64,000 nucleotides of DNA from Clostridiales bacterium (GCA_019420275.1 JAHZHN010000008.1:1-64000); one strand, 5' to 3'. Shown: positions 35,456 through 44,230, counted from the first letter of the stretch. Program-made: numbers and translations. Notes: generated by a model from the letters alone, not told the origin.

Positions 35456-35489
35456 ATTATACCACGTTTACCTGCTCGTATGGTATAAT
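35456..35489. promoter_or_regulatory. Symmetrical divergent extended -10 promoters
   Basis: An inverted repeat has ATTATACCA at 35456-35464 and TGGTATAAT at 35481-35489. Each arm is an extended -10 box (TGG-TATAAT) on its own strand, one pointing to the operon ending at ppaC and one to the Cof phosphatase gene. They are only 16 bases apart, so simultaneous RNA polymerase binding looks impossible. Confidence 0.5.
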
Positions 35490-35521
35490 GAATATAATAA
35501 AGTTAAAAATGGAGGTCACCT

Positions 35522-36349
35522 ATGAAAAAGAAAATTAGACTCATTGCTCTGGATATGGATGGAACAACTTTTAATTCGAAAAAGGAAATCACAGACCGTA
35601 CCAGACATATGATTACAAAAGCTGTTCAAAGAGGCATACAGGTTTTTCCTGCCACCGGACGTCCCAAATCATATCTTCCGGAAGAGATTATGAGCATCCC
35701 TGGCGTTCACTATGCTTCCACATCCAACGGCGCCTCTATCATTGATATGGACAAAGAAACTCCCCTCTACGAAGATCTGATTCCTGCTGAACGAATGCCG
35801 GATATTATCCGCAGGCTGAAAGATCTTCCTGTCATTACTGAACTTTTTTACAAAGGCGCCTGTTACTGCGACCGTTCTACCCTTCCGGTCATTGAACAAA
35901 TTCTGAGGGAAAAACCTTGGGTTAAAAATGGACAGGCTCCTGAAATCTATGAAGACGGAATTTTTGACCGTCTGATCCAGGATCCTTTCCCTGTGGAAAA
36001 AGTACATTTAATTTTTTCTGATCTTAAGATTCGCAAAGAAATCATGGATTTCTATCAAAAAGAAAATATTCTGGATGTCACTTCAGCCTTTGCAGAAAAT
36101 CTGGAACTAACTTCAAAAACAGCAACAAAGAGCAACGCTCTGTGCAGACTGGCAGAAATTCTTAACGTTTCAATCGAAGAAACCATGGCTATCGGAGACA
36201 GTTTTAATGATCTGGATATGCTAAAAGCTGCCGGAACCGCCGTAGCCATGGGAAATGCAGAACCGCAAGTAAAAGAGATCGCCGATATCATCACCAAAAC
36301 CAACGATGAGGACGGTGTTGCGTATGCCATCGAAAAATACGCTTTTTAG
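35522..36349 (+). CDS. Cof-type HAD phosphatase
   Basis: A 275-residue HAD subclass IIB hydrolase. Motif I LDMDGTTFNSKK contains the Asp nucleophile, ATGRP marks motif II, and motif IV is GDSFNDLDMLKAAG followed by AVAMGNA, all standard for Cof/YidA proteins that dephosphorylate sugar phosphates, FMN or PLP. The specific substrate cannot be told. GGAGGTCACCT precedes the ATG. Confidence 0.93.
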   Translation: MKKKIRLIALDMDGTTFNSKKEITDRTRHMITKAVQRGIQVFPATGRPKSYLPEEIMSIPGVHYASTSNGASIIDMDKETPLYEDLIPAERMPDIIRRLKDLPVITELFYKGACYCDRSTLPVIEQILREKPWVKNGQAPEIYEDGIFDRLIQDPFPVEKVHLIFSDLKIRKEIMDFYQKENILDVTSAFAENLELTSKTATKSNALCRLAEILNVSIEETMAIGDSFNDLDMLKAAGTAVAMGNAEPQVKEIADIITKTNDEDGVAYAIEKYAF

Positions 36350-36379
36350 TTGCCTTCCCTGACCTTCAATGTTACAATA

Positions 36380-36505
36380 ATCTAGTAACTAAAATGGGAG
36401 CTTAAGAGGTATGTGACTGACTGCCTCAGCTGAGAGGAAGCCTAGGCTTCGACCATCGACCTGATGCGGATAATGCCGCCGTAGGGATTTGGACTATTAC
36501 CAAAG
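36380..36505 (+). promoter_or_regulatory. TPP (thiamine pyrophosphate) riboswitch
   Basis: The leader has both conserved TPP-aptamer segments: GCTGAGAGG (36429-36437) and ACCTGATGCGGATAATGCC followed by GCGTAGGG-type GCCGTAGGGA (36459-36487). A GGGAG segment at the 5' side can pair with CTCCC at about 36509-36513. It should shut off thiC, and probably the transporter gene after it, when thiamine pyrophosphate is plentiful. Confidence 0.95.
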
Positions 36506-36543
36506 AGTCTCCCAATAGAATTGTACTTTTTGGAGGTAATTTT

Positions 36544-37845
36544 ATGACTTACACGACACAGATGAATGCAGCCCGCAAAGGAATTGTAACAAAAGAAATG
36601 ACGGCTGTCGCTTCCTATGAAGGACTTGATGTACAGGATATCATGAAAGAAGTTGCCGCAGGAACTATTGTCATCCCGGCCAATAAGAAACATACCTGTC
36701 TAAAGCCCTATGGAATTGGGAACTCTTTAAAAACAAAAATCAATGTCAATCTTGGAACATCCAGAGACTGTATGAACCTGGATGTCGAAATGGAAAAAGT
36801 AAAAGAGGCAGTCGATATGGGCGCAGAAGCGATCATGGATCTGTCTTCTTTCGGAGATACTCAGAAGTTCCGCAGAAAACTGGTAAATGAATGCCCGGCG
36901 ATCCTCGGAACTGTGCCAATCTACGATGCCATTGTTTACTATAACAAGGCTTTAAAAGACATTACGTCTCGTGAATGGATCGACGTATTCAAGATGCATG
37001 CAGAAGACGGAGTAGATTTTATGACGATCCACTGCGGCATCAACCGCAATACAGCAGACCGCTTCAAGGCCATGAAGAGACAGATGAACATCGTTTCCCG
37101 CGGCGGCTCTCTGATCTTTGCGTGGATGGAAGCAACCGGAAATGAAAATCCATTCTTTGAATATTATGACGAAATTCTGGATATTTGTAATGAATATGAT
37201 GTCACTTTAAGTCTTGGGGACGCATGCCGCCCTGGCTGCTTAAAAGATGCCAGTGACATTTCCCAGATTGAAGAACTCGTAACACTTGGTGAGTTGACCG
37301 CCAGAGCCTGGGATAGAGATGTTCAGGTTATGATCGAAGGCCCTGGCCATATGCCGATGGATCAAATTGAGGCTAATATGAAGATTCAGCAGACCATATG
37401 CCATGGTGCGCCGTTCTATGTTCTTGGACCGATTGTAACAGATATCGCTCCTGGATATGACCATATTACATCTGCCATCGGAGGTGCCATTGCAGCCGCT
37501 TCCGGAGCCAGTTTCTTATGCTATGTAACTCCTGCCGAACATCTTCGCCTTCCAAACGTAGACGATGTGAAAGAAGGCATCATGGCTTCTAAGATTGCTG
37601 CCCACGCAGCGGACATTGCAAAAGGCGTAAAAGGCGCTATGGACTGGGATAACCAGATGGCTGCAGCCCGTCAGAAACTTGATTGGGACAAACAGTTTGA
37701 ACTGGCCCTGGATCCTGAAAAAGCACGGAGATACCGTGCGGAATCCACTCCTGAACGGGAAGATACCTGTACTATGTGCGGTAAAATGTGTTCTGTCCGC
37801 AATATGAATGCAGTTCTTGCCGGTGAAGATGTGGATGTCATCTAA
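36544..37845 (+). CDS. thiC: Phosphomethylpyrimidine synthase ThiC (short form)
   Basis: A 433-residue radical SAM enzyme converting aminoimidazole ribotide to HMP phosphate for thiamine. It is the short form lacking the N-terminal extension of proteobacterial ThiC. The cluster-binding C-terminus reads CTMCGKMC, that is CX2CX3C, one residue shorter than the CX2CX4C I associate with E. coli-type ThiC. The TPP riboswitch upstream supports ThiC; the related benzimidazole synthase BzaF is the alternative. No other thi gene is in the window. Confidence 0.92.
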   Translation: MTYTTQMNAARKGIVTKEMTAVASYEGLDVQDIMKEVAAGTIVIPANKKHTCLKPYGIGNSLKTKINVNLGTSRDCMNLDVEMEKVKEAVDMGAEAIMDLSSFGDTQKFRRKLVNECPAILGTVPIYDAIVYYNKALKDITSREWIDVFKMHAEDGVDFMTIHCGINRNTADRFKAMKRQMNIVSRGGSLIFAWMEATGNENPFFEYYDEILDICNEYDVTLSLGDACRPGCLKDASDISQIEELVTLGELTARAWDRDVQVMIEGPGHMPMDQIEANMKIQQTICHGAPFYVLGPIVTDIAPGYDHITSAIGGAIAAASGASFLCYVTPAEHLRLPNVDDVKEGIMASKIAAHAADIAKGVKGAMDWDNQMAAARQKLDWDKQFELALDPEKARRYRAESTPEREDTCTMCGKMCSVRNMNAVLAGEDVDVI

Positions 37846-37907
37846 ACAAAGGAAAGATATCCTCCTGGAGGATTCTAAAATAATAAGTATGAAATGAGGT
37901 ATTAAAT

Positions 37908-39263
37908 ATGTCACATGAAAGAAGCGGATTCTCGAGCCGCATCGGATTTGTTCTGGCAACGGCCGGATCCGCCGTAGGATTGGGAAACATCTGGAGGTTT
38001 CCATATCTGGCCGCCAAATATGGAGGCGGAAGTTTTTTATTGATTTACTTGATTCTGACTCTGACGTTTGGCTTTGCATTAATGATAACGGAAGTGGCCC
38101 TTGGAAGAAAAGCCGGAACAAGCGCGATCAACGCGTTTGGTCATTTCAATAAAAAGTATACTTTTATTGGCTATCTGACCAGCTTTATTCCTTTTATCAT
38201 TTTCCCATATTACTGCGTAATCGGCGGATGGGTATCCAAATATGTAATGGTATCTCTCCAAGGACAGATTCATGCGGCATCATCTGATGATTTCTTCACC
38301 GGATTTATCGGAAAGACGCAGGAACCAATCTTATATCTTCTGGTTTTCCTGCTGATCACAACGATCATTGTTGCCTTTGGAGTAAAGGGCGGAATCGAAC
38401 GGGTCAGCACCTTTTTGATGCCGGTCCTGATCGTTCTTTTGATTGGTGTTTCAATTTTTTGTATCACCCGTCCGGGAGCCCTGGCTGGAGTTATCTATTA
38501 TCTGAAGCCAAGTTTAAAACACTTGGGGCCTACTACTTTCCTGGCAGCTCTGGGACAGCTGTTTTACTCCATGTCCCTGGCTATGGGAATTATGATCACC
38601 TTCGGTTCTTACATGCCGAAAAAATCCGATCTGGAAAAGTCAGTAACTCAGGTAGAATGTTTTGATACCGGTGTTGCTTTTCTTGCCGGTCTTATGATCG
38701 TACCTGCAGTGTTTGTATTTTCCAACGGGGACTCTTCCATGCTGGCAAAAGGACCTTCCCTGATGTTCGTTATGCTTCCAAAAGTATTTGACAGCATGGC
38801 ATTCAGCAACGGAATTAGTGCCGTATTCTTTATTCTTGTATTATTGGCGGCTCTGACATCTTCTATTTCATTGCTGGAGACACTCGTTGCCGTCCTTATG
38901 GATAAATTCCATATGAGAAGAATTCCGGCCGTTATCCTGCTGTTTTTTATCGCCTTGCTGATGGCTCTTCCGTCATCTCTTGGATATGGTGCATTAAGCG
39001 GCATTACGATCATCGGATTCAGTATTCTGGATTTCTTTGATTTCCTGAGCAACAGCGTCCTGATGCCGATTGCGGCATTCCTGACCTGTATCTTTACCGC
39101 TTATGTGATCAAGCCGGACATCATTGTAAATGAAGTAGAAAGTTCCGGAAAATTCCACCGGAAACCACTGTTCCTGGTCATGATCAAATATATCGCACCG
39201 CTGTGCATCATTGCGATCCTGATCTTCTCCGTATTGGAAGGTCTTGGAATCATCACAGTATAA
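37908..39263 (+). CDS. Sodium-dependent transporter, NSS (SNF) family
   Basis: A 451-residue, about 11-12-helix membrane protein with the NSS signature GSAVGLGNIWRFPY in helix 1 that forms the sodium and substrate site. Prokaryotic relatives (LeuT, MhsT, TnaT) carry amino acids. It starts 62 bases after thiC with no promoter in between, so it is probably under the TPP riboswitch. That context makes a thiamine precursor or related metabolite a possible substrate, but this is inference only. Confidence 0.9.
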   Translation: MSHERSGFSSRIGFVLATAGSAVGLGNIWRFPYLAAKYGGGSFLLIYLILTLTFGFALMITEVALGRKAGTSAINAFGHFNKKYTFIGYLTSFIPFIIFPYYCVIGGWVSKYVMVSLQGQIHAASSDDFFTGFIGKTQEPILYLLVFLLITTIIVAFGVKGGIERVSTFLMPVLIVLLIGVSIFCITRPGALAGVIYYLKPSLKHLGPTTFLAALGQLFYSMSLAMGIMITFGSYMPKKSDLEKSVTQVECFDTGVAFLAGLMIVPAVFVFSNGDSSMLAKGPSLMFVMLPKVFDSMAFSNGISAVFFILVLLAALTSSISLLETLVAVLMDKFHMRRIPAVILLFFIALLMALPSSLGYGALSGITIIGFSILDFFDFLSNSVLMPIAAFLTCIFTAYVIKPDIIVNEVESSGKFHRKPLFLVMIKYIAPLCIIAILIFSVLEGLGIITV

Positions 39264-39276
39264 ACAAAGATATTGC

Positions 39277-39306
39277 AAAAGAGCAGTCCATTGGACTGCT
39301 CTTTTT
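39277..39306 (+). terminator. Terminator after the NSS transporter
   Basis: Perfect AAAAGAGCAGTCC/GGACTGCTCTTTT stem with a 4-base loop and T-tail. Confidence 0.9.
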
Positions 39307-39341
39307 GAATGAATCATCAAATGGGATTTCTCCAAATATTT

Positions 39342-39506
39342 CTATTTCAAAAAAGCATAATAAATAGCAGACGCTGCTGCAATGCCTAAAACAACCAGTC
39401 CATAGTAAGCGTAAGCCTTGCCGTAACCTTTCCAGTCTTTCTGCAGTTTCTCTGTTTTGTCTGGATTTATGACTGTGCTGTTGATTGTTTTTTCTTTAAG
39501 GTTCAT
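39342..39506 (-). CDS. Small single-span membrane protein, unknown
   Basis: A 54-residue protein starting MNLKEKTINSTVINPDK, with a charged N-terminal half and one C-terminal transmembrane helix (YGLVVLGIAAASAIYYAFL). The start at 39506 is placed after AAGGAG with a 9-base spacing; the frame extends 7 codons upstream. It faces the NSS transporter gene. MetS-like small subunits accompany some NSS carriers, but the sequence and orientation do not support that here. Confidence 0.6.
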   Translation of the reverse strand: MNLKEKTINSTVINPDKTEKLQKDWKGYGKAYAYYGLVVLGIAAASAIYYAFLK

Positions 39507-39593
39507 AGTCCCCATCTCCTTCCTCATCCGATGATTCCTTTTGATTATAACATATTAAACAAATAGTAAATATCTCTCTCCCTTAAGCACAAA

Positions 39594-39626
39594 AAAAGTG
39601 CCGTATTGTACAGCACTCTTTTTGTC
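39594..39626 (-). terminator. Terminator after the YcxB-like gene
   Basis: Minus-strand AGTGC/GCACT-type hairpin followed by seven T, directly after the YcxB-like stop codon. Confidence 0.8.
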
Positions 39627-39629
39627 TTT

Positions 39630-40139
39630 TTATATCTGACGTTTCATTTTTTCTTTTACAAAAGATTCAAACTCTTCCTCTCTGCCAATTACAAAACTGT
39701 TTTTTGGCACCAGAAGCGCCTGGTTCCTTCCAATCTCCAAAACATAAATTGTAGGCAGATTATAAAACTTGTGAATCTTCTGATAATCCACCGTCATCTT
39801 TTTCTTTCCTTCTTCCATGCGGACATTGCTTCCAAAATATATGGCGCATTCCGGCTGCTGTTTCTGACCGCTGCTCTTAGCCTGGCGTTCAATGACAATT
39901 GAAATTAGAAAATAATAATTATAAATCAGGAATCCTCCCACAAAACAGAGAATAAACAACGTACTCTCTGATAAACTGTATCCCGCCCATATCATACTGA
40001 CAATCAAGGCTGCCGCTGAGATCAGCATGATCACGCCGCCTAAAATCCTTGTCGTCCTGCAGAACACATGCTTTGCATACTCTTTTGTCATCGCTGGCTG
40101 CAAATAATAACGGCTTTCAAAATTCAATGTTTCTCCCAT
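39630..40139 (-). CDS. YcxB-like two-helix membrane protein
   Basis: A 169-residue protein with two adjacent transmembrane helices (about 33-53 and 60-82) and a C-terminal, PH-like cytoplasmic domain (YQKIHKFYNLPTIYVLEIGR, then LLVPKNSFVIG). This layout matches the YcxB-like family of unknown function. It starts 12 bases after the nadC stop and may be cotranscribed with nadABC, but there is no known link to NAD synthesis. Confidence 0.75.
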   Translation of the reverse strand: MGETLNFESRYYLQPAMTKEYAKHVFCRTTRILGGVIMLISAAALIVSMIWAGYSLSESTLFILCFVGGFLIYNYYFLISIVIERQAKSSGQKQQPECAIYFGSNVRMEEGKKKMTVDYQKIHKFYNLPTIYVLEIGRNQALLVPKNSFVIGREEEFESFVKEKMKRQI

Positions 40140-40151
40140 TGAAATGTCTCC

Positions 40152-41009
40152 TTATTCTGTCGGTACCAGATTCTTTAAAGAAATATCCATAATTGGTGCA
40201 GAATGGGTCAAAGCCCCGCTGGATACATAATCTACTCCAATTTCTCTGATTGCTGCCAGACGTTCTTTGGTCACATTTCCAGAACACTCTGTCTCTGCCC
40301 GCCCGTCAATCATCTTAACAGCTTCTTTCATCATCTCATCATCCATGTTGTCCAGCATGATGATATCCGCTCCTGCTTCCAATGCTTCATTGACCATCTC
40401 CAGATTTTCGGTCTCAATCTCAATCTTTCTGACAAATGGAGCATATTCTCTCGCCATATAAACAGCCTGACGAATTCCCCCTGCTGCTCCAATATGATTA
40501 TCTTTCAGCAGTACGCCGTCAGAAAGATTATAGCGATGATTATATCCTCCTCCGACAGTAACCGCATATTTTTCAAAAGGCCGCATATTCGGCGTCGTCT
40601 TTCTCGTATCCAGAAGTTTTGTACCAGATCCTTCCAGCTCTTTTGCAAGACTACTTGTAAACGTCGCAATTCCACTCATTCTTTGAAGATAATTCAGCGC
40701 GACTCTCTCTCCGGATAAAAGCACACGGATGTCTCCTTTTACGACACCCATGAGGTCTCCATTCTTCACCTCATCTCCGTCCTTAAGTTCTGTCTCAAAC
40801 ACTGTATTCTCATCCAGAAGCTTGAACACTCTTTCAAACACTTCCAGTCCGCAGATGATTCCGTCTTCCTTGCAGATCAGATCTACTTTCCCCTGCTTTG
40901 CCTCAGGCATGACTGCATTTGTCGTCACATCTTCTGAAGTGATATCTTCTTTCAGGGCATTCAGCAGATACTCATCAATGTTAATCTTCATCGTTACACC
41001 ATTGATCAT
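40152..41009 (-). CDS. nadC: Nicotinate-nucleotide pyrophosphorylase (carboxylating)
   Basis: Quinolinate phosphoribosyltransferase, last step of de novo NAD precursor synthesis. Family motifs are DGIICGLEVFERVF, the ALNYLQRMSGIAT helix, LLDTRKTTPNMRPFEKYAV, GGGYNHRYNLSDGVLLKDNH and IMLDNMDDEMM. Length 285 residues. The start at 41009 gives a 29-base overlap with nadB and uses a GGGGATTTTT site; an internal ATG at 40991 is an alternative. It is the last enzyme of the nadA-nadB-nadC operon. Confidence 0.96.
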   Translation of the reverse strand: MINGVTMKINIDEYLLNALKEDITSEDVTTNAVMPEAKQGKVDLICKEDGIICGLEVFERVFKLLDENTVFETELKDGDEVKNGDLMGVVKGDIRVLLSGERVALNYLQRMSGIATFTSSLAKELEGSGTKLLDTRKTTPNMRPFEKYAVTVGGGYNHRYNLSDGVLLKDNHIGAAGGIRQAVYMAREYAPFVRKIEIETENLEMVNEALEAGADIIMLDNMDDEMMKEAVKMIDGRAETECSGNVTKERLAAIREIGVDYVSSGALTHSAPIMDISLKNLVPTE

Positions 41010-42282
41010 AAAAATCCCCGTCCTTTCTCTTTAATTCTTCCAGAACAAGCTGTTTATTTTCTTCCAGCAGCTGATCCCCATTCTGATATGGCTCCAGATC
41101 CACCATAACTTCTTTCATCTCTCTATGATGAGCTGTAATATCTTTCGCTGCAGCTTTGGCAAATACCAAAGATTCCAGCAGAGAATTGCTGGCCAGACGG
41201 TTCTTTCCATGAACTCCGTTGCAGCTGGTCTCCCCTACAGCATATAAATGATCCATTGATGTCTTGCTGTCTAAATTAACCTTGATGCCTCCCATAAAAT
41301 AATGCTGAGCAGGTGTTACCGGAATCCAGTCTTTTGCCATATCATAGCCCTCTTCCAGGCACTGACGGTAAATGTTTGGAAATCTTTTTTTAATCCGCTC
41401 TCCATCCAGATGAGTCACAGACAGATACACATGATCTGTATGATCTTTTGCCATCTGTTTGCGGATCTCTGCCGTTACCACGTCTCTAGGCTTTAATTCA
41501 TCCGTAAACCGTTCTCCGTTCTTATCCAGCAGATAAGCACCCTCTCCCCGGACAGATTCTGAAATCAGGAATCTTCGTCCCGGCTTCTTTGAATAGAATG
41601 TCGTTGGATGAATCTGTATGTAATTAATATTCTTTACTTCAATCTGATGACGCAGACAAATTGCCAGGCTGTCCGCAGTTAAATGCCGAAAATTGGTAGA
41701 ATTACGGAATAATCCACCCAGCCCTCCAGTCGCCAGCACTGTATCCGGGGCCTCGATCACATCCGGATTCCCCTGGGCGTCCTGATAGACAACTCCCCTG
41801 CATTCACCATCTTCCTCTATGATGTCCAGCATTGTACAGTGTGTCATGATTTCAATATTCTCTCTTTTTTTCGCCTCTTCATAAAGGTGGCTTGTAATTT
41901 CTTTTCCTGTCAGATCCTCGTGATGAAGGATTCGGAACGTAGAATGTCCTCCTTCTCTCGTAAACTGTACCTGACCATCTTTCTCATCAAATCTCACACC
42001 AAATCCTCTAAGGTCTTTGATGATCTGCGGTGATTCCCTGATCATCTTCTCCACGGCGCCTTTATCGTTCTCGTAGTGCCCCGCTTTCATCGTGTCTTCA
42101 AAATAAGACTCGAAATCATCCTCGTTCTTTAGCGCAGAAATTCCTCCCTGTGCCAGAAAAGAATCACTCTCCTCAACTTCTCTTTTTGTTATCATTATAA
42201 CTTTGTAGTCCCGAGGAAGAAACAGCGCGTGGAACAATCCGGCGGCTCCTGTTCCCACAACGACCACATCTGCTGATCTCAT
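40981..42282 (-). CDS. nadB: L-aspartate oxidase (short form)
   Basis: FAD flavoprotein that oxidises aspartate to iminoaspartate for quinolinate synthesis, in anaerobes with fumarate as acceptor. The FAD-binding VVVGTGAAGLFHAL, QGGISAL, GGHSTFRILHHEDLTG and QHYFMGGI motifs are present. At 433 residues it is roughly 100 shorter than E. coli NadB, lacking most of the C-terminal helical domain; this short form is seen in other clostridia. It lies between nadA (18-base gap) and nadC (overlap). Confidence 0.95.
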   Translation of the reverse strand: MRSADVVVVGTGAAGLFHALFLPRDYKVIMITKREVEESDSFLAQGGISALKNEDDFESYFEDTMKAGHYENDKGAVEKMIRESPQIIKDLRGFGVRFDEKDGQVQFTREGGHSTFRILHHEDLTGKEITSHLYEEAKKRENIEIMTHCTMLDIIEEDGECRGVVYQDAQGNPDVIEAPDTVLATGGLGGLFRNSTNFRHLTADSLAICLRHQIEVKNINYIQIHPTTFYSKKPGRRFLISESVRGEGAYLLDKNGERFTDELKPRDVVTAEIRKQMAKDHTDHVYLSVTHLDGERIKKRFPNIYRQCLEEGYDMAKDWIPVTPAQHYFMGGIKVNLDSKTSMDHLYAVGETSCNGVHGKNRLASNSLLESLVFAKAAAKDITAHHREMKEVMVDLEPYQNGDQLLEENKQLVLEELKRKDGDFYDQWCNDED

Positions 42283-42300
42283 ACTTCTTTTTACCCTTTC

Positions 42301-43209
42301 CTATTCTGCCAGTTCAAGCATCGCATCCAATGCTTTTTTTGCATTCTGGCGTAATTCTTCCGGCATTTCTACCGGATTTTTCATATCTCTCAAAGCATCT
42401 CTGACATTCTCCAATGTGATTTTCTTCATGTCAGCACAAAACTGATTCTGTCCGGCGGCATAAAAAATCTTGTCCGGATTCTTCTGGCGCAGTTCATAAA
42501 GAACCCCCAGTTCCGTACAGACAATGAATTCTTTGGCATCGGAAGCAGTCACATAATCAATGATTCCAGATGTACTTCCAATGTAATCACCCATCGCCGT
42601 TACATCCGGCGTACACTCTGGATGGACCACGATTTCTGCTGACGGATGCATCTCTTTCGCACGTTTTACCTTCGCTGCGGTAATCTCTTTGTGGACCGGG
42701 CAATAGCCGTCATTGTAAATGAAGTTCTTCTCCTTCACCTGGCTTCCAATATATCTTCCAAGATTCTCATCCGGAATAAAGAAGATGTTTTTCTGTGGAA
42801 GCGCTTTCACCACTTTCATCGCATTGGAAGATGTTACACATACATCTGCATATGCCTTGATCTCTGCCGTAGAATTGATATAGCAGACTACTGCCAAATC
42901 ATCGTATTTTCTGCGCATCTCTTTGATCTTCTCAATCTCTACCATATGTGCCATCGGGCAGTCTGCATTTTCATCCGGCATGACAACAGTTCTCTTTGGA
43001 TTGAGAATCTTTGCACTCTCACCCATAAACTTGACACCGGCAAAACAGATGACATCTCTGGATTCTTTTACGGCCATCTTCGCCAGATAATAGGAATCTC
43101 CCACATAATCCGCAATCTCCTGAACGTCATCATCTACATAGTAATGTGCCATCAAAACGGCATTTCTTTCTTTCTTTAATTCTTCAATTTCTTTCTTTAA
43201 TTCTTCCAT
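42301..43209 (-). CDS. nadA: Quinolinate synthase
   Basis: A 302-residue 4Fe-4S enzyme that condenses iminoaspartate with dihydroxyacetone phosphate. Typical motifs are AHYYVDDDVQEIADYVGDSY, CFAGVKFMGESAKIL, VHPECTPDVTAMGDYIGST and the C-terminal NQFCADMKKITLENV, with the conserved cluster cysteines. First gene of nadABC. AGCGAGGAGTGAAGA precedes the ATG. Confidence 0.97.
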   Translation of the reverse strand: MEELKKEIEELKKERNAVLMAHYYVDDDVQEIADYVGDSYYLAKMAVKESRDVICFAGVKFMGESAKILNPKRTVVMPDENADCPMAHMVEIEKIKEMRRKYDDLAVVCYINSTAEIKAYADVCVTSSNAMKVVKALPQKNIFFIPDENLGRYIGSQVKEKNFIYNDGYCPVHKEITAAKVKRAKEMHPSAEIVVHPECTPDVTAMGDYIGSTSGIIDYVTASDAKEFIVCTELGVLYELRQKNPDKIFYAAGQNQFCADMKKITLENVRDALRDMKNPVEMPEELRQNAKKALDAMLELAE

Positions 43210-43235
43210 TCTTCACTCCTCGCTTATTGTTATCT

Positions 43236-43265
43236 AATATACCACTTTCACCTACCCAGAATCAA
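43236..43265 (-). promoter_or_regulatory. nadABC promoter
   Basis: Minus-strand TTGATT (43260-43265), 18-base spacer, TATATT (43236-43241), about 27 bases before the nadA start codon. No NiaR- or NrtR-type operator was recognised. Confidence 0.6.
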
Positions 43266-43313
43266 GTATTTACGTGGTTTTTTGCCCCTTTTCCACATTT
43301 TTTCCGCTTCATA

Positions 43314-43372
43314 AAAGAAACAGTATTTTCATCACAAACATCTTATTTACTGATAAAAATACTGTTTCTTTC
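43314..43372 (-). terminator. Terminator at the end of PTS cluster 2
   Basis: A 14-bp perfect inverted repeat (AAGAAACAGTATTTT arms) with a 26-base loop and T-rich tail, just after the HPr-like gene stop and upstream of the nadABC promoter. Confidence 0.75.
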
Positions 43373-43376
43373 TCTT

Positions 43377-43634
43377 TTATAAATTATTGTCACAAAATTC
43401 CTGAAGTGCCTTTGCAGCTTCCTTTTCATCTTCTCCTTCAATCAAAAAAAGGACTTTATCTCCCTGATATGCTCTCAATGTGAGCATGGAAGCCATATTT
43501 TTCGCATTCGCTTTCATTGCCCCATTTTGGATTTGAATCCTGCTTCGAAATCTGGATGCCTCTTTTGCCAGAAGCATCGCCGGCCGGGCATGAATTCCGA
43601 CTGGTGTCTGAACGATAAAGTCAAACTGCTCCAT
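43377..43634 (-). CDS. HPr-family phosphocarrier lacking the regulatory serine
   Basis: An 85-residue HPr with the active His15 in TPVGIHARPAMLL. At the position of Ser46, the HPr kinase target in Gram-positives, it has Asn (NAKNMASML), so it should carry PTS phosphate but not take part in CcpA-linked catabolite control. The start at 43634 follows CGAAAGGAGAA; a 13-codon extension is unlikely. It closes the cluster 2 operon and may be a dedicated phosphodonor for that PTS. Confidence 0.9.
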   Translation of the reverse strand: MEQFDFIVQTPVGIHARPAMLLAKEASRFRSRIQIQNGAMKANAKNMASMLTLRAYQGDKVLFLIEGEDEKEAAKALQEFCDNNL

Positions 43635-43650
43635 TGTTCTTCTCCTTTCG

Positions 43651-44217
43651 TCATTCCATCTTTGCGTACCCATTCATCAAACGATGAATTTCATCCACGA
43701 TTCTCTTTGCGAAGCTAAAAGACTGCCTGAATGCGTAACTCTTGATCCGTACAGGTTTGGAAATCAGGATAATTTCTTTCTTCTTTCTGTCCTTCAAACG
43801 GACTGCTACCTTCAATGTATTTATATTTCCTTCAGCTCTCCGTTTCACTTTATCTTCCAGCTCATCGAGTTCCATCGCCGGCTCACAAAACAGCATGCAT
43901 TCTTCAATGTCTTTTACTTCATAAAACTCAGGATCGGAAACCTGTCCTGCCGTCATCCGGTTGTTCAGAATACAGATTTTCTGATTCCGCTCGTCGACCA
44001 AAATATAATTTCCTATCCGGCCTGTCACTTCGAAATCTTCTTCCGCTCCGCCTTTGTGGCTGCATAATTCTTTCAATTCGTCCAAAGTCTTTGCGGCAAT
44101 CGTCTCTGTATAATTTCGACTCGCTTTCTTATAGCAATTTTTGCAGATGTATCCATCTGCATAACGAAATTTATGGAACATCCCGATTGGTTCATGGCAA
44201 ATATCACAGGTTCTCAT
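43651..44217 (-). CDS. DUF4428-type zinc-ribbon protein, unknown
   Basis: A 188-residue protein with an N-terminal zinc-ribbon (CDICHEPIG then CKNC, residues 4-7 and 22-25) typical of DUF4428, followed by an unrecognised alpha/beta region with several basic stretches. It sits between the kinase and HPr genes of cluster 2 with short gaps, so it is probably cotranscribed, but nothing ties it to sugar metabolism. Confidence 0.7.
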   Translation of the reverse strand: MRTCDICHEPIGMFHKFRYADGYICKNCYKKASRNYTETIAAKTLDELKELCSHKGGAEEDFEVTGRIGNYILVDERNQKICILNNRMTAGQVSDPEFYEVKDIEECMLFCEPAMELDELEDKVKRRAEGNINTLKVAVRLKDRKKKEIILISKPVRIKSYAFRQSFSFAKRIVDEIHRLMNGYAKME

Positions 44218-44230
44218 TCCAATCCCTCCT

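Noticed and set aside
39342..39506. MetS-like small subunit of the NSS transporter
   Set aside because: The gene is convergent rather than downstream of the transporter and its charged N-terminal half does not resemble MetS proteins.
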